From a virus, in IMG/VR virus record IMGVR_UViG_3300017788_000002, positions 1-42,601 of that record: a DNA stretch of 42,601 nt. One strand, written 5' to 3'. The position numbers were made by a program, and so were the translations under genes. The notes under the pieces were generated by a model that made no database searches, had not been told where the DNA came from, and saw only the letters and a list, made by a program, of their open reading frames with translations. This document shows, piece after piece, positions 14,801 to 23,246 of this stretch. The stretch's first letter is position 1, and every line of letters starts with the position of its first letter.

Positions 14801-17800
14801 TGCGTGCGCCCGTCTCTGAATCCAAATTGACGTTCATCGCATCGCGCATGGCCTTCTGGTAGTCCTGCCCAGCAGGATCCGGGCCCGCGCCGAACCGAGC
14901 GTACAACTCCTTCTCGACATACCACAGTGCGGCCTGCGCGTCCGCCATTTCGTACGACAGCCCGGTTTCCTGCTTGACCAACGCAATCGCCTTGGTCATC
15001 ACGGATCGCATCAACGACCGGGCGTACATCGATTCAGGCGCAGCAGCGTTGGCCTTGGCGGCCTTGGCGTACCGAACCAGCGCCGCCTCCGCCGTGGTCT
15101 TCGGACGCAACTTTCCGTTGGCCAGACGATTGGCGGGATCCTTGACGAACTGCTTGTCGAACTCATACGCCGCACGTTCCAGTGCTTCGGGATCCGCAAG
15201 CGCGTTGCTCGGCACGATCGACAGAATGTTCTGCGCGTCGGCGTAGCCGGGAGCCGTTTCGCCCTGCTCGACAATCGCACGGGCCCGCGCCAGTTCGGTC
15301 GCAATGTCCTGAATTGCACTGCGCACACCCACCTCGTCCGGTCGGCGCAACCCGCCAAGGATTCGCACGAACGTCCGGGTAAACCACACATCCGCAGTAA
15401 GCGTGTCAAACTTCTTGTGCAGGTTGTTGTAGAACGAACCAATCTTGGGGCCAAGCACCGACGACATGTACACGTCGTCGTCCTTGGCGTCGTCGATCTG
15501 GCCGATCGCCTCTGCCATGGTCGTGGCAGCGCCATCCACCTGCATCGCTTGCTCGCGCAACGCCGCATTGTGCGTGGCCGTCTTGGCCTTCTGCAACATG
15601 AACTGCTCCACTTCGGCCCAACTTCCGAAGTGCTGATGCAGCAGATTCAACTTCTCCAAATTCTTGATCATCGCGGACGCATGCCGCGCATCGAACGACG
15701 CGGGAATGACAACCGCACCACGACCGTTCTTGACCCATGCCTCGTACAGCACTCGCGTGAGGATGGCGTTCTGGGAAACCTTCTCACCCTGCGAAGTAAT
15801 CGCGAGGAACATCGCGAACACCCGGCGGTCATCGGATTGCGGATCTGCCAGCGCCTTGTACTTCCGCGCTGACTCGGACCACATTTGATCCACGACCCGC
15901 CCGTACCACTCCAGTGCCGACGAACTGCCGACCTTAGTCGCCGCGTACTTCAGGTCGTCCGCAATCGCACGAACCATGATCTGCTGGATGCCATCGGGCA
16001 TCGTGTTCTTCGCGTCGTACTCGGTGAGCCATCCGACGATGGATTGACTGAACGAATCCAGCAGCCCCTGCAATTCGCCAACGGTGTACTTGCGCTGCCC
16101 CGCCAGTCGATACGACAGGATGCCGCGATCCGCCAGAATGTCTCCGAACGTCTGGAGTTTGGTATCGGCCAATGCCTGCTCTGCATCCTTCACGGCCTGC
16201 TTGGCATCCAGCAGCAACTGCATCTCCGGATCATCGGTCATCCATTCGCGCAATTGCTTGTCGATCTCGCGCAGGCGGGCGGACACGACGGCGATGCGTG
16301 GCTTGTACTGGTTGGGGTCGGCACCGACGGCGGATGCCGCCACGGCAAATTCAGACAGATCCTGCTTGCGACTCTTGGCCTGTTGCGCTTCCGATGCGAG
16401 CGCCACCAGAGCACGCTGCTCTGCCGACAGATGATCCGCCTGCGACGCCAAGGACGCCAACTCCATGGCACGGCCCAGCCGCGCTGCTCGCAGCAGATTC
16501 TGCGGATCCTTGGTCTTCTTCAGCCGGGCCCGGGTCTTGGAAATCCGGTCCTCAATTTTCTCGACCATCTTCTCGGCTGCCGTGACAGCCTTCATGGCAG
16601 AGGCAATGGCGTCGGTCGCGGCAGCCTTCTCTTGCGCCAACTTCTCCGGCGCGACCGTCACTGCCGTGGGAAGCCATTGCGACGCCGACAACAGTCGCCC
16701 CTTCTGTTCGGGCGACATGGCGTCCAGTTCCGACTTCAGTGCCAGCGTCAGTTTTACGAGCGAGATGCGTCGAGAACTGCCGATGAAGATGTCAGGATCT
16801 GGTTGCGGACTTGCGCTATTCCCTTGATTGTTGCCAGCACCGTCGCTCGGTCGAGGTTCTGCCACACTTTGGCTGGGTCTTCCGTCTGCCGAGACTGCCA
16901 CACTAGAGACAGCATCGCCTCCGCTTCGTCCTGCGGCAACGCTTTCCAGTCGGCGGGGGTTAGCGGTGAAGCCTGCAAGGCCCGCGTTACGAAGTCGCTT
17001 GCGTTCGGCAGTGTCGAGGTTGAGTTTGGCGAACCAGACGCCGGGGTAGTTGGTGATGCGTCCACTTGAGTCAGTCTCCGGAACCCAGCCTTCGGCCTTC
17101 CAATACTTCTCCAGCGTTGAGATGTACTCGTCCAGAGTCATCCCGTCTGGCGGTGTCAGGTACGCGGGGTTCCATGCGCTGTACCCCTCCGGCATCTGGG
17201 ATTCGTCCTCGACGAATCCGAACTGGCGGTAGGCCGTGGGCAACTTGCCGTTGCGAAGTGCCTGCCCGGGCCGACGCACATCGTAGCAATCGCACCGCAT
17301 CGGCACTTCTGGATATTGTGAAATTGCATGCAGCATGACCGGGGCAATCACGTCGGTGATGTCGCCCTCGTTGCTGTACAACCCCACCGCCTCGTCATAA
17401 CGCTGTCCGGTAGGGTTGCCGGATTCATCGACGTACTCCACCCGCTTGATCATGTACGCAACGTCAAGTCCGGGAATTCCGAACGGCTCAAACGACACGC
17501 GAATCCGCTGGCCGTCGGAGTCTTCGATGCGCGGGTTGGCGATCTGGTCGAGCGTGTACTGGGTGAGCGTCTGCGTCGCCTTGTTTCGGCGGTGGCCCGC
17601 CAAGTATTCCACGGGCGTGAGGGTGCGGAACGACAGCGTGGTCATAGCCGCCGCCGCCGACAGGAAGCGGCGAGACATCGCCAGCCGTTCCGCCTCCCGC
17701 ATCTTGGTCGTGCCGACCAGCGCCGACCGCAACCGCGAAAGTTGCACAACCTTCTCTAATTTTCCGACCTTGCGTGTCCGCGCCGCTGCCGCTCGCTTTT

Positions 17801-20327
17801 CTTCCTCGGTGGCCTTGACCTGCTCCGCCCGCTGCTTCACCTGCTGTGCAACAAACTTGCTCGCCTGCTGTTGCTCACGAGCAAAGTTCACATCCATGTC
17901 GCTGGCCCACAGCAACGTCCGCGCCAACGGCGACAGCGTGGCGTCCATGGCCTTGACGCCTGCCACGTTTTCGATGGCCGCTGCGCGTTGGACTGCGTCG
18001 AACACCGACATGGCAGCGAGCACCTCGCGGCCAAGGAAGCCACGCTTGGCGGCAAACTCCATGAGCGGAGCAAGGATGGACCCGCCCTTGGCAGCGGCTG
18101 CGGCGGCAGCAAACGCATTGGCTGCGCCTTCCTGCTCAAGCCGAGCGGCTCCGGCGCGAGCCTGCGCCGCCGACAATCCGGGTTGCCGGAGATTGTCTAC
18201 CTGCCCAACTACGTCTTCCACCTGCGCCAACGCTGCCTCATCCAGCCGGGCCTTGGCCGCAGACTCGGGCTGCCCGCGCAGCGCATATTCCGCCCCGGCA
18301 GCGTAAATCGGCGCGAGCCCTGCCTTCTCGGCAAAGACCTCCGCCAACTGGGGTTCAAACATCTGAATGTCGTGGAACACCTCTTCCAACGCCGACGCCA
18401 ACAGCGCGTCAGGGCGAGCGTCCGCATTCAAATAGACCACACCACGCGACCGCATGGAATGGAACCCCGGATTGAACTTGCCGTCCGTGGGCCGGAACCA
18501 CACCACCTGCCTGCCGAGGGCTTCCACCTGCTTCTGGACGTTCTTGCCTCTCCGGGGAGCCTCCGTCCGCTCCAGCGTCCGGCCCGCACGGGTGGCCACA
18601 TCCGCCAGCACTTGATCCGGCGACGCCTGCTCTATGACCGCAGGCATGTCGCTGATCTTCTCTGCCACCGCATTGTGCGTGGCTGATGCAATGAGTCGAT
18701 CGGTCACCGCCAGACGCAACTCATTGTCAATCTGGGAGATACGGTTACGAATTCTGGTAACCTCATCAGAATTTGGGTCGATGGACATCGCACCCATCAG
18801 GGCGACATCCAACTGTTGCCGCTCTCCAAGCAGCCGTTCCGCCTGCGCTTGGGTTTCGGCCTGCCGCTGGGCCAGATCCATCAGGAACGTGCCGCGCTGT
18901 TCCTGCGTCATGCCATTGACGCTGTCCAGTGCCGCCGCCACGGTGGCCGCTTGCGTGTCCGTCAAGTCCTGTTGCCAGTTGGTCCGGCGCTTGAGCGCCT
19001 CGCTGTGCGCGAATCGCAGGACGCGCTCATGGTCTGTCTCGGGCCGCGTGGCCTCACGGCGGTTGGTAATGGCCCGGTTGCCGCCGACCGCCAGCACACT
19101 ACTGCCACCCATGACTCCGCCCGCGACCGACCCGATGAACGCTCCATACAACCCCTCGGCCAAATCTTCCGATAGGGGTGCCGCAGTCCACGGAGACATA
19201 AGTGCCGCCGTGACAAACTCTTCCGCTCCCTCCTCTGCACCAGAGGCCAGCACAATTCCGCTAGCCTTGCCAAACCATCCGTTTCGGAAGGATGCGGTTC
19301 GCCCGGCAATGCGGGCGAAGGTGTCCAGACCGCGTTGTCCAGCCTTGCTCTGCAACGCCCGGGTCGCCAAAGGCGCACCACGTTCAATCAGCGGCTTCAA
19401 CGCCGCTTGGCCCATCTTGGTCTTGACCCCGTACCCGGCAAGTCGGGCCACCGCCTTGGCCCCAATGGCTGCTCCACCGAGTTCAACCCCCGTCTCAATG
19501 ACGGCTTGCGCCTCGGCCCGCGACCGCGACTTCGCCAACGAGTATTCGGTGAGGGGCCGACCTTCCAGCGCGTCCAACGCCCGTTGCTCGTCCGTCTCCT
19601 GCATGTCCTCCAGAAACCCGGAGGAGTAGCCCATGAACGGAATCGTGGCGGTAGACGCGATCGCCGCTGCCGTCGGCACGTTGCCCGTGACCAGCGCACC
19701 CGCAACCCCCACCATCTGCGGCAAGTTCTGGCCTACGGCGCGACCAACGTCGCCCATGACGCCTTCCTGCTGCCCCTTCGCCAGCCCTTCCGATGCGCCA
19801 CGCATGGCGATCAACTCCGACCGCAAGTCATCCACGGACAAGCCGGACCCCTCCGGCTCAAACATCATGGAAAGGCGGTTGGCCACCAACTGGTTGGCGA
19901 TCTCCTGATCCTCCGGGCTCGCCTCGGAGAACAGGTCGGCAATGAATTCCACTGGGCGCATCAACGACCGGATGAACTGGGCCCGCATCCCCGGCGTCGC
20001 GACGGCCTGCGCAGTCAGCGCCATGCTCTGGCGAAACCCGCGCTCAATTTCCCGGGGCTGAATCGCCAACGGGCTCTGGTTGATCCACGGCAACTCCGGA
20101 ATCAACAACTCGTCTTCAAATTCCTTGGCCGCCTCGGCAAGCACGTCCTGCTCGCCAGCCGCCATGCCGGGCGTCGCGCCCGGCGATGCCGTCATCTGCT
20201 GGTCAACGATTGACCCAATGGCGTCTTGAAACGACCGGGGCTGGTCCGGCTGCACAGCAGCACGGGGATCGGTCCCATCCACCGACGATTGCATAATCTT
20301 GTCGATGGCGCTCTGAAAACTCGACAT
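8889..20327 (-). CDS. Giant polyvalent ejection protein, 3,812 aa
   Basis: This single frame fills about 27% of the genome and is the last late gene, behind three ejection-type proteins, where podoviruses encode large proteins injected with the DNA. The N-terminal part (about 200-430) has glycine/alanine-rich helices that could cross membranes and an EEGAEEF motif typical of large phage polyvalent proteins. EEVFH at 648-652 resembles a metallopeptidase helix lacking its first histidine. About 1010-1070 includes a YRQFGF block. ADP-ribosyltransferase-like (about 1935-2082), kinase-like (about 2107-2275) and GNAT-like (about 2515-2600) segments follow, then long coiled coil (about 2630-2900). 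The C-terminus has hydrophobic helices near 3630-3660 and a charged tail. AAGGA lies eight bases before ATG 20327. The ejection role is well supported by position and the effector segments are inferred from motifs. Confidence 0.85.
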   Translation of the reverse strand: MSSFQSAIDKIMQSSVDGTDPRAAVQPDQPRSFQDAIGSIVDQQMTASPGATPGMAAGEQDVLAEAAKEFEDELLIPELPWINQSPLAIQPREIERGFRQSMALTAQAVATPGMRAQFIRSLMRPVEFIADLFSEASPEDQEIANQLVANRLSMMFEPEGSGLSVDDLRSELIAMRGASEGLAKGQQEGVMGDVGRAVGQNLPQMVGVAGALVTGNVPTAAAIASTATIPFMGYSSGFLEDMQETDEQRALDALEGRPLTEYSLAKSRSRAEAQAVIETGVELGGAAIGAKAVARLAGYGVKTKMGQAALKPLIERGAPLATRALQSKAGQRGLDTFARIAGRTASFRNGWFGKASGIVLASGAEEGAEEFVTAALMSPWTAAPLSEDLAEGLYGAFIGSVAGGVMGGSSVLAVGGNRAITNRREATRPETDHERVLRFAHSEALKRRTNWQQDLTDTQAATVAAALDSVNGMTQEQRGTFLMDLAQRQAETQAQAERLLGERQQLDVALMGAMSIDPNSDEVTRIRNRISQIDNELRLAVTDRLIASATHNAVAEKISDMPAVIEQASPDQVLADVATRAGRTLERTEAPRRGKNVQKQVEALGRQVVWFRPTDGKFNPGFHSMRSRGVVYLNADARPDALLASALEEVFHDIQMFEPQLAEVFAEKAGLAPIYAAGAEYALRGQPESAAKARLDEAALAQVEDVVGQVDNLRQPGLSAAQARAGAARLEQEGAANAFAAAAAAAKGGSILAPLMEFAAKRGFLGREVLAAMSVFDAVQRAAAIENVAGVKAMDATLSPLARTLLWASDMDVNFAREQQQASKFVAQQVKQRAEQVKATEEEKRAAAARTRKVGKLEKVVQLSRLRSALVGTTKMREAERLAMSRRFLSAAAAMTTLSFRTLTPVEYLAGHRRNKATQTLTQYTLDQIANPRIEDSDGQRIRVSFEPFGIPGLDVAYMIKRVEYVDESGNPTGQRYDEAVGLYSNEGDITDVIAPVMLHAISQYPEVPMRCDCYDVRRPGQALRNGKLPTAYRQFGFVEDESQMPEGYSAWNPAYLTPPDGMTLDEYISTLEKYWKAEGWVPETDSSGRITNYPGVWFAKLNLDTAERKRLRNAGLAGFTANPRRLESVAAGRSGGDAVSSVAVSADGRPSQSVAEPRPSDGAGNNQGNSASPQPDPDIFIGSSRRISLVKLTLALKSELDAMSPEQKGRLLSASQWLPTAVTVAPEKLAQEKAAATDAIASAMKAVTAAEKMVEKIEDRISKTRARLKKTKDPQNLLRAARLGRAMELASLASQADHLSAEQRALVALASEAQQAKSRKQDLSEFAVAASAVGADPNQYKPRIAVVSARLREIDKQLREWMTDDPEMQLLLDAKQAVKDAEQALADTKLQTFGDILADRGILSYRLAGQRKYTVGELQGLLDSFSQSIVGWLTEYDAKNTMPDGIQQIMVRAIADDLKYAATKVGSSSALEWYGRVVDQMWSESARKYKALADPQSDDRRVFAMFLAITSQGEKVSQNAILTRVLYEAWVKNGRGAVVIPASFDARHASAMIKNLEKLNLLHQHFGSWAEVEQFMLQKAKTATHNAALREQAMQVDGAATTMAEAIGQIDDAKDDDVYMSSVLGPKIGSFYNNLHKKFDTLTADVWFTRTFVRILGGLRRPDEVGVRSAIQDIATELARARAIVEQGETAPGYADAQNILSIVPSNALADPEALERAAYEFDKQFVKDPANRLANGKLRPKTTAEAALVRYAKAAKANAAAPESMYARSLMRSVMTKAIALVKQETGLSYEMADAQAALWYVEKELYARFGAGPDPAGQDYQKAMRDAMNVNLDSETGARMIAEAVTSSVSGDVVTEAAEAGVLADNDTESMARDEAIEREQAATVEAIRGLGRWARATGADLSFNRPIDPEIFAKVARGELQFIGGAPDDPQVLFHNSNDKPFEPYKVRGQAETYYRALSLSNKWTNLGQFGNYQYSFYVVAERPLTIKCAGQAWDRIILPEDTPIDVAIALQGGLDTVDEVAIAEELQVDGILASTDAISRAAIRAGYDVVVFENVSEYDFDHDEIVVSSRKNLISPATGQTLHDMDMSLWQETPGVVPPASILGFVENLGGSTGARKMRDPNGGTWVLKRGASPAHAINEFQHLRTLRALGVNVPLADMDVVPEEPTSTLVLPTLVTKFADGYITLGQYVDRTSRTSLFEVTPVYQQIQRDFVAHVLARNWDMIGLAMDNALVNPDTDELMWVDLGGAGRFRAQGQPKPYDPVADEQAYFLSDIRTMWQHNSRVIDRPDPREVAITLLRYVRTLQQLVNEENRTVPEPVRRNLGETMEALAGYKRSEFGSIAVLLDMATVSDADTERLVQFVAANLDRAIDGFPIPTSISINLAFLQQRSPQAILDLIPVTPLHWATDPDVYEQARQALAKAVENKTPTYRTLVGLYPGRLNHADGSVFSGAMTRLDELLEREPEIAPMLPATTSVPPTSGPATSFARDLRPVSAFDEEVRNIPGGPAEMLRAAVSVPKDVRLELADWDGEVMIGNIEVPQGTRGQGVGSQVMQSLVDAADQQNVPLFLAPAGQPGSDVANRLVEFYGRFGFVQGSRFGEVGELDVSETMSRAPRESLGASRPEIAFARDPDADAEEIASLQAQVDDLKRQMRDVQNVTAAQRANAARDVRLLERRIAASSLLAEQRTGQLARLKARLQRNIELRASDKAQAEEIVERMTDRVEEAKARVARLKDDLRTQRTSTKAALEALAEAEDKTDRVANWAYAIGRNEGLVAGQVAGMQAERRANRPYRERLEVVELRLQQATKELQAARQRIKTDARASKRAIDFAHQMGLRSGLVQGMMEGRRQILRKMQRREDTLQRQLQSLRDLMDMKVMRIREMDAAVRRIATDAAQMLPARLRGPLAVRIAKAKTIGQANRVAVEATKLAINEEVRRQLQLISALRKKMNQRGMRYAVRQQIDDLLREADALLRNSNRRRIYAKVEGMKDGSGRTFAVGVVNAVRIYAQVVDAANRAEQALLLYEADRQSYKSAQAARVARYNNLKERILLAMQGRRRLAMRDRADQPPIQSLAKRISLANSDIYTLMLEVEGTMDGVINEMLVAAQDAKGLAALEHARIMSALSAPLLGAGYGGIEDYALRNGLYGTQIAELVEVTLGGSVHRIPVGVAMSIAAMDDETLELFVPPADPDAARQGLQFAGAETTLTIYPTDGEIRALRSALTPGQTNLIQAMKDVLETQIRDRVMEAVFLVEGDQPPVVPNYWPRVRNTEEFQGENKSVLSAHGSLVRSALTSVGFANAREGGRMPLIYRDALQTWQRHVQVSLDMIHMAQPYRDASTVLTDPRVVEAIDVQMGKDTAQALLSMFSNGVGATARSSTNAIDRLTNNVTGAVLSLSPRTAAKVLVGGTIRLASELPGEYWAAGVASATLALQSPSGWAARVAEIHSFSGYFTRRHQMQMRGIISGTMSAGDRVTVMTAARAFARSIAAAGHSAAAKNITDALNALGDATDNANMTLMALVDMLRVMDETIMLVAVQGRLRQVRDEGMSGEPALREAINRAERDFRMTQNASDEFDETAFAAVNRTRGSGATWRLVFPFSSDPLKARNQIRRAWLTGQRRIGTTVAITGNTTSGAIIGAASTATVLYLAKTIAALLGGADEPDEEEDKAFKEAVKNIPTQVGAELIGSTFGYVGLAMSSTIQSAVNRRAMGQALAARPIEQASRAMQDDNAAALNATKATLALLQLRGVPLYQLYRFVETQIPEAKPSPEQKVRDQVERLRDRFAPDRIRERILNDAKRKAQGQFRIP
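12525..12785 (-). other. GNAT acetyltransferase-like segment of the giant protein
   Basis: Within the giant protein, IGNIEVPQGTRGQGVGS contains the RGQGVG acetyl-CoA loop at about residue 2548. It is followed by a helix (QVMQSLVDAADQQN), a strand (VPLFLAP) and the RLVEFYGRFGF block usual near the end of GNAT domains. The target is unknown. It could also be a degenerate structural copy. Confidence 0.6.
13495..14010 (-). other. Kinase-like segment of the giant protein
   Basis: The order of elements fits a protein/lipid-kinase or HipA-like fold: a glycine-rich start (LGGSTGARK), WVLK with K2134, a glutamate helix (INEFQHLRTL), then NWDMIGLAMDN at 2225-2235 and VDLGG with D2249, which resemble the catalytic and metal-binding loops. 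I know the pattern of K, NWD..G..DN and D.GG from phage polyvalent and toxin-like proteins. Activity is untested. Confidence 0.5.
14080..14530 (-). other. ADP-ribosyltransferase-like segment of the giant protein
   Basis: VLFHNSN with H1939, FYVVAERP, and the end GYDVVVFENVSE, then DEIVVSSRKNLIS with E2069, follow the H-Y-E type layout of ADP-ribosyltransferases found in large phage proteins, where the last block is usually EYVVF.P.QI.S. Substrate and activity are unknown. Confidence 0.55.
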
Positions 20328-20336
20328 GTGCAGTCC

Positions 20337-21833
20337 TTACCGTCGATACTTGACGAGCAAGGCGACAAACTTTGCGTACCGGGCGCGACCCTCACGAGAG
20401 GTGTCGCGAGCCAATTGCGTTGCCGCCTCGGTGATGTCTTCGACAGGGTTACCAGTATCGGGCATCTCATATCCCAGCGCCAACACCTCCTCGCGCAGGG
20501 CTGCGTAATCTTGCTGATCCTGTTCCGTGATGATGCCAGTGACCGCCTCGGTCTGGGCAGCCGATGCCTCGCTGCGCCGAGCACCCGCCAGTGCCCCGGT
20601 CGCACGCGCCCGCTCCGACGCCAACTTGGCCTGCTGCATTTCCGCCTCTTGCGTTGCCGCCTCCTGACGACGCTCTCCCTGCGCCATTCGACCCAGCACC
20701 ATCTGGCGGCGAGGATCGGACGCCGGAGCATCCATGATCTCCGGAGCATTCATGTAGCGCATGGACATTTCCTGTGTCGGCTGTCCACCCTGCAACCGCT
20801 GCGCGATGTACTGCATCGCAATGTCCCGGTCGGCGGGCGACCACGCCCGTCCCCATCCAATCCGACGGGTGAAATCCTCTGCCCGGGACGCCAGCGTTGC
20901 CACCCGCAAGGATGCGGGAATCGCTGACACCGCATCCAGCCCCATGTCCGAGATGACCGTATCGGCCATGCTGGTCAATGCAGCGGAGTTCCCCGTCGTC
21001 AGGTAGTACGACGGAAATGCCGCCGCAGTCACCACGGACCCGTCCGGCGGCGCGTACACGCCGAACTGCTGGAGGTTCAGCAACTTGATTCGCAAGTGCT
21101 GCTCCATCTGGGCCTTGTAGAAATCCGGGATGGTGCCGTCCACCATGACACCTTCCAACTGACTGGTGTACTCGTCACTCTTGTAGTTGACGAATCCGTC
21201 CGCTTGCGTACGGGCTACCTCCAGATTCGTCGTTTGAATCCGCTTCTGCAACTCTCGCAGTGCCGCTTCATCCTTGGCCTGCATCTTGGCATAGGCGCCC
21301 TGCACGGTGACATATGCCTGCTGCGGATCCTTCTCCATCTCGACGCTGGCAAACTGGCTGAACCCCGGCATGTTGGGTTCCAGTTCTTGCGTCATCTGCA
21401 TGATGGCCGGGCGCAACCGCTCGGCGTCCCGTTGGCGGCGCATCTGCGTGGCCATTGCAATGCGGGCTTGCGATCGCTGCTGAATCGCCGCCAGCCACTG
21501 CTGTTCGGACAACCGAATGGCCTGCCGCTGTCCCGCCTTGTCCGTGAACAGCGCGGCAGGGCTGCCATCCGGCATCGTGCCGAAATCCAGAGCCTCCAGC
21601 CCCGTGTAGTACCCATTCTCCAGCGCCTGCTCAACAGCGGCGTACGACCCAAACGGCGCAATCTGGCGAGATCCATAGGGATCCAGCGATGCACGCATCA
21701 ACTGATCCGCGTCCAGCAACGGGTCCGGCATGTCCGGCTGCTGCGGCGTCGCCGCGAAGCCTTCGTTGGGACGCAACGTCAACGGCGGCTGATCAGCGAA
21801 ATTGGTCGGCTTCGGGTTGGGAAACGCGCTCAT
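20337..21833 (-). CDS. Putative internal virion / ejection protein, 498 aa
   Basis: A soluble, largely helical protein rich in Q, A, R and M, with no membrane segment. A long helical region spans about 100-225 (AAIQQRSQARIAMATQMRRQ and onward) and another about 375-420 is rich in E, A and R. It lies between a short glycine/alanine-rich protein and the giant protein, the place of the middle ejection protein (gp15-like) in T7-type phages. Start ATG 21833 forms a TAATG overlap with the upstream stop. The role rests on position and composition because I see no family motif. Confidence 0.7.
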   Translation of the reverse strand: MSAFPNPKPTNFADQPPLTLRPNEGFAATPQQPDMPDPLLDADQLMRASLDPYGSRQIAPFGSYAAVEQALENGYYTGLEALDFGTMPDGSPAALFTDKAGQRQAIRLSEQQWLAAIQQRSQARIAMATQMRRQRDAERLRPAIMQMTQELEPNMPGFSQFASVEMEKDPQQAYVTVQGAYAKMQAKDEAALRELQKRIQTTNLEVARTQADGFVNYKSDEYTSQLEGVMVDGTIPDFYKAQMEQHLRIKLLNLQQFGVYAPPDGSVVTAAAFPSYYLTTGNSAALTSMADTVISDMGLDAVSAIPASLRVATLASRAEDFTRRIGWGRAWSPADRDIAMQYIAQRLQGGQPTQEMSMRYMNAPEIMDAPASDPRRQMVLGRMAQGERRQEAATQEAEMQQAKLASERARATGALAGARRSEASAAQTEAVTGIITEQDQQDYAALREEVLALGYEMPDTGNPVEDITEAATQLARDTSREGRARYAKFVALLVKYRR

Positions 21834-22408
21834 TACTTCACCAATCCAAGAGTGCGAGCGGCTGCGGTTTGGCCGTAGCCGATCTGAATTCCAAATGGTT
21901 CCTGCGGAGCCTTGGGCACCGCCACCGTCGGAGCCGACACGCCTGCGACAATTCCCGCCAGATCCGGCATAGCCGTGGCGCGATCCGCCTGCGAGCGGTA
22001 AATGGTTTCCTTCGTAGTGGCCGCCATGGCTTCGTCAGCGGCAGCCTGCTCACGCTCAAACTGCCGCTGGCGAGCCTGAATTGGCTCGTCCATCTTGGCC
22101 TGCAATCCACGGGACGCACCCAAAATTCCCCCAGCCAAGGAACTGTACGGGTTGTCCGGGTTGTACGCAGCAAGACCTGTGGCAAACCCACGCAGCATGT
22201 TGGCACCAAACTGGCCCGCGCCCGTCAGGAACTGATCCCATCCCGACGCTTGCTGGCTTTGCTGCTGCCGTCCTTGCGCCTGCGAGTACTTGTCTTGAAT
22301 GGCTTGGGTGGCTTGCTGCTGCGCTTTGGTTCCGGGCTGAAACGAACTCCCAGCCATTCCCTGCGCCATCGGGCCGATCATTGCCATCAGTCCGGCAAAT
22401 CCACTCAT
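21833..22408 (-). CDS. Putative small ejection protein, 191 aa
   Basis: From ATG 22408 (GGGAG upstream) the protein begins MSGFAGLMAMIGPMAQGMAG, a glycine/methionine-rich stretch. A Q-rich helix (KAQQQATQAIQDKYSQAQG), a glycine-rich amphipathic part (GANMLRGFATGLAAY) and a helix with EREQAAADEAMAA follow. Glycine-rich amphipathic segments of this sort are common in ejection proteins that enter the host envelope. It is placed between the 278-aa and 498-aa proteins of the same presumed class. Confidence 0.65.
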   Translation of the reverse strand: MSGFAGLMAMIGPMAQGMAGSSFQPGTKAQQQATQAIQDKYSQAQGRQQQSQQASGWDQFLTGAGQFGANMLRGFATGLAAYNPDNPYSSLAGGILGASRGLQAKMDEPIQARQRQFEREQAAADEAMAATTKETIYRSQADRATAMPDLAGIVAGVSAPTVAVPKAPQEPFGIQIGYGQTAAARTLGLVK

Positions 22409-22409
22409 G

Positions 22410-23246
22410 TCATGCTCCCGCCACGAATGGCGCTGAAATTTGCTCGCCAGCCTGCCGCCCAATCTGCCCGCCCATAGGTCCGCCGAAGGCACTGCCTAGC
22501 CCTTCGCCAAGAGCACCGATGGCAGATCCAAGCAACGCGCCGCCGAAAGCGGAACCCGACTGCATGTCCAGCAACGCCTGATTGATTTCGGCCTGATACC
22601 GGGTCTCGACAGGCCGCGTGCGCAATTGCAGCCCAGCCTGCAATTGTCCGGCGCGAGCACCTTGCGCCGCCGTCGTGTACTGCTGGTATTGCTGGCTCTG
22701 GTACTGCGCCGACCCCAACCCCGCCGCAAACATGCTTTGCGCCGCTTGCTGCTCCATCTGCGCCAAGGCATTAGCCTGTGCCTGCTGCGCGGACGCCAGC
22801 GTCTGGGCGTATTGCTCGTTCAGCGCAGCCGCCTGCAATGCTCCCTGCATCGACACCGCTTCAATCTGCTGCTGCCCGAACGTCGTGTTCGACAATCCCA
22901 TGAACGCCGACCGCGCCGTCGTTCGGCCAACAGCCCGTTCCGTCTGCTGCCGCAACAACTGAAGACTCGCATCCCGGCCCGACGCCAGTGTCTGGTACGC
23001 CTCCCGGGAGGATTCCTTAAACGCCTCCCGCGACTGCGCCATCACGCTGGCGTATTGATTGACCGCCGAGTTGTACGCCTGCGAGTACACCTCCGCGTTG
23101 TTGGTGCGCTCCTGCAAGAACTGGTCGATGATCTTGCCGTACTGCTCGTCCGCGTACGTGCGGGCTTCCTTGTAGCCCTGCTCCATGCGCTGGATAGCAC
23201 CCTTATACGACGATCGCCCACCGAACAAATTGCTGAAGAGTCCCAT
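22410..23246 (-). CDS. Putative gp14-like ejection protein, 278 aa
   Basis: The N-terminus MGLFSNLFGGRSSYKGA is typical of gp14-class internal virion proteins. It is followed by about 190 residues of helix extremely rich in Q and A (AQTLASAQQAQANALAQMEQ). The C-terminus is glycine-rich and hydrophobic (GGALLGSAIGALGEGLGSAFGG), with glycine-zipper spacing suited to membrane insertion. The ATG at 23246 overlaps the stop of the nozzle gene as TAATG. In T7-type phages the equivalent protein is first into the outer membrane during genome ejection. Confidence 0.78.
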   Translation of the reverse strand: MGLFSNLFGGRSSYKGAIQRMEQGYKEARTYADEQYGKIIDQFLQERTNNAEVYSQAYNSAVNQYASVMAQSREAFKESSREAYQTLASGRDASLQLLRQQTERAVGRTTARSAFMGLSNTTFGQQQIEAVSMQGALQAAALNEQYAQTLASAQQAQANALAQMEQQAAQSMFAAGLGSAQYQSQQYQQYTTAAQGARAGQLQAGLQLRTRPVETRYQAEINQALLDMQSGSAFGGALLGSAIGALGEGLGSAFGGPMGGQIGRQAGEQISAPFVAGA

